Of a stretch of DNA of 5,385 bases, positions 5,107 through 5,385 are shown piece by piece; position 1 is the first letter of the stretch, and each line of letters starts with the position of its first letter. The notes beneath the pieces are model-generated. The model searched no databases. It was given only the letters and a program-made list of their open reading frames with translations, and was not told where the DNA came from. The translations under genes and the position numbers were made by a program. Source of the DNA: Actinomycetes bacterium (GTDB lineage: Bacteria > Actinomycetota > CALGFH01); contig JASLIH010000159.1 of assembly GCA_030152105.1 (NCBI GenBank), forward strand, positions 1-5,385, read 5' to 3'.

Positions 5107-5385
5107 CGCCGACGTCCCCGAGCAGGTCGAGCTGGACCGGATCCTGCCGGTGGTCGAGGGGCTGGCCCCGACGGCGGGCGTGCCCATCTCGGTCGACACC
5201 CGCAAGGCCGCCGTGGCCGTGGCCGCCCTGGCCGCCGGGGCGAGCATGCTCAACGACGTCAGCGCCGGCCGCCACGACCCCGAGCTGCTCTCGGTGGCCG
5301 CCGAGGCCAAGGTCCCCCTGGTCCTGATGCACATGCTCGGGACCCCGGCCACCATGCAGGACGACCCCCGCTACGACGACGTCGT
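5096..5385 (+). CDS. folP: second dihydropteroate synthase fragment on the opposite strand (runs off the right edge)
   Basis: Reading from the CGC at 5096 gives 96 FolP-like codons. They begin RPGAADVPEQVELDRILPVV, where RPGA is the end of the FolP signature STRPGA. They continue through PISVDTRKAAVAV, GASMLNDVSAGRHDPELL, and VLMHMLGTPATMQDDPRYDD to the window edge. It lacks the start codon, the NVTPDSF region and the first residues of the signature; upstream of 5096 the frame reads into the antisense of the minus-strand copy. It overlaps that copy in content from GASMLND onward, with amino-acid differences such as A/S, V/L, D/E, G/S, V/A and H/R. It is probably an allele of the same gene from a related strain, brought in by a chimeric joint. 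A truncated paralogue is the alternative. Confidence 0.88.

Larger units (their letters stand above)
4953..5385. repeat. folP: imperfect inverted repeat made of two folP copies, with a spacer
   Basis: The minus-strand sequence from about 5105 down to 4953 aligns without gaps to the plus strand from about 5233 up to 5385. By hand I count 15 differences in 148 columns (5100-4953 against 5238-5385), about 90 % identity. Six of the thirteen changed codons... are not all amino-acid changes: six codons are silent and six change the residue, mostly conservatively. The spacer of about 127 nt encodes the part of FolP between the RPGA signature and the LAAG segment on the plus strand only. The right arm stops only because the window does, so the true repeat may be longer. 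Confidence 0.9.

Noticed and set aside
5107..5332. N-terminal extension of the minus-strand folP frame, starting at the ATG at 5332.
   Set aside because: This part is the reverse strand of the plus-strand folP fragment. Its histidine/glycine/aspartate-rich translation does not match any FolP N-terminus, so it is not a fused domain.
5093..5385. A toxin-antitoxin, invertase-controlled switch or other new system at the inverted repeat.
   Set aside because: Both arms are plainly folP coding sequence. No recombinase gene, short att-like repeat pair or promoter was seen at the joint.

Overview
The window is a very GC-rich, almost fully coding stretch of a bacterial vitamin and cofactor operon. The strong G/C bias at third codon positions, the GTG starts and the gene order (folP, NTF2-like gene, folB, folK, DUF2520 gene, panC, nadB) all suggest an actinomycete (Actinomycetota). 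The genus cannot be read from the sequence.

All the main genes are on the minus strand, so the operon runs from high to low coordinates. In transcription order they are: a 5'-truncated folP (dihydropteroate synthase, about 5105-4589), a small SnoaL/NTF2-like protein (4592-4191), folB (4194-3814), folK (3817-3323), a CmoM/SmtA-like SAM methyltransferase (3326-2571), a Rossmann/DUF2520 protein (2574-1609), panC (1634-795), and the N-terminal 243 codons of nadB (731 to the left edge). Five consecutive junctions are 4-bp ATGA or GTGA overlaps, panC overlaps its upstream gene by 26 bp, and only 63 bp separate panC from nadB. This is a tightly coupled polycistronic unit. FolP, FolB and FolK cover three steps of the pterin branch of folate synthesis. 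PanC makes pantothenate for CoA, and NadB opens de novo NAD synthesis. The NTF2-like protein, the methyltransferase and the DUF2520 protein have no function that can be assigned from sequence.

The right end is abnormal. At about 5093-5106 the minus-strand folP stops being folP, and a second folP fragment begins on the plus strand and runs off the right edge. The two copies form an imperfect inverted repeat (about 4953-5105 against 5233-5385, roughly 90 % identical by hand alignment) around a spacer of about 127 nt. Neither copy has its N-terminus, and the joint lies in a short shared sequence, CGCCCCGGC. Most of the base differences are silent or conservative, so the arms look like two diverged but functional folP alleles joined head to head. 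A chimeric joint between related strains, made during amplification or assembly, is the simplest reading. A real inverted duplication is the alternative.

No RNA gene, CRISPR array, insertion sequence or phage gene was seen, and no promoter could be supported; the operon's 5' end is not in the window. Apart from the folP joint, the noteworthy points are the CmoM-like methyltransferase inside a folate/pantothenate operon and a perfect 10-bp hairpin within its coding sequence. I found no convincing new biological system.
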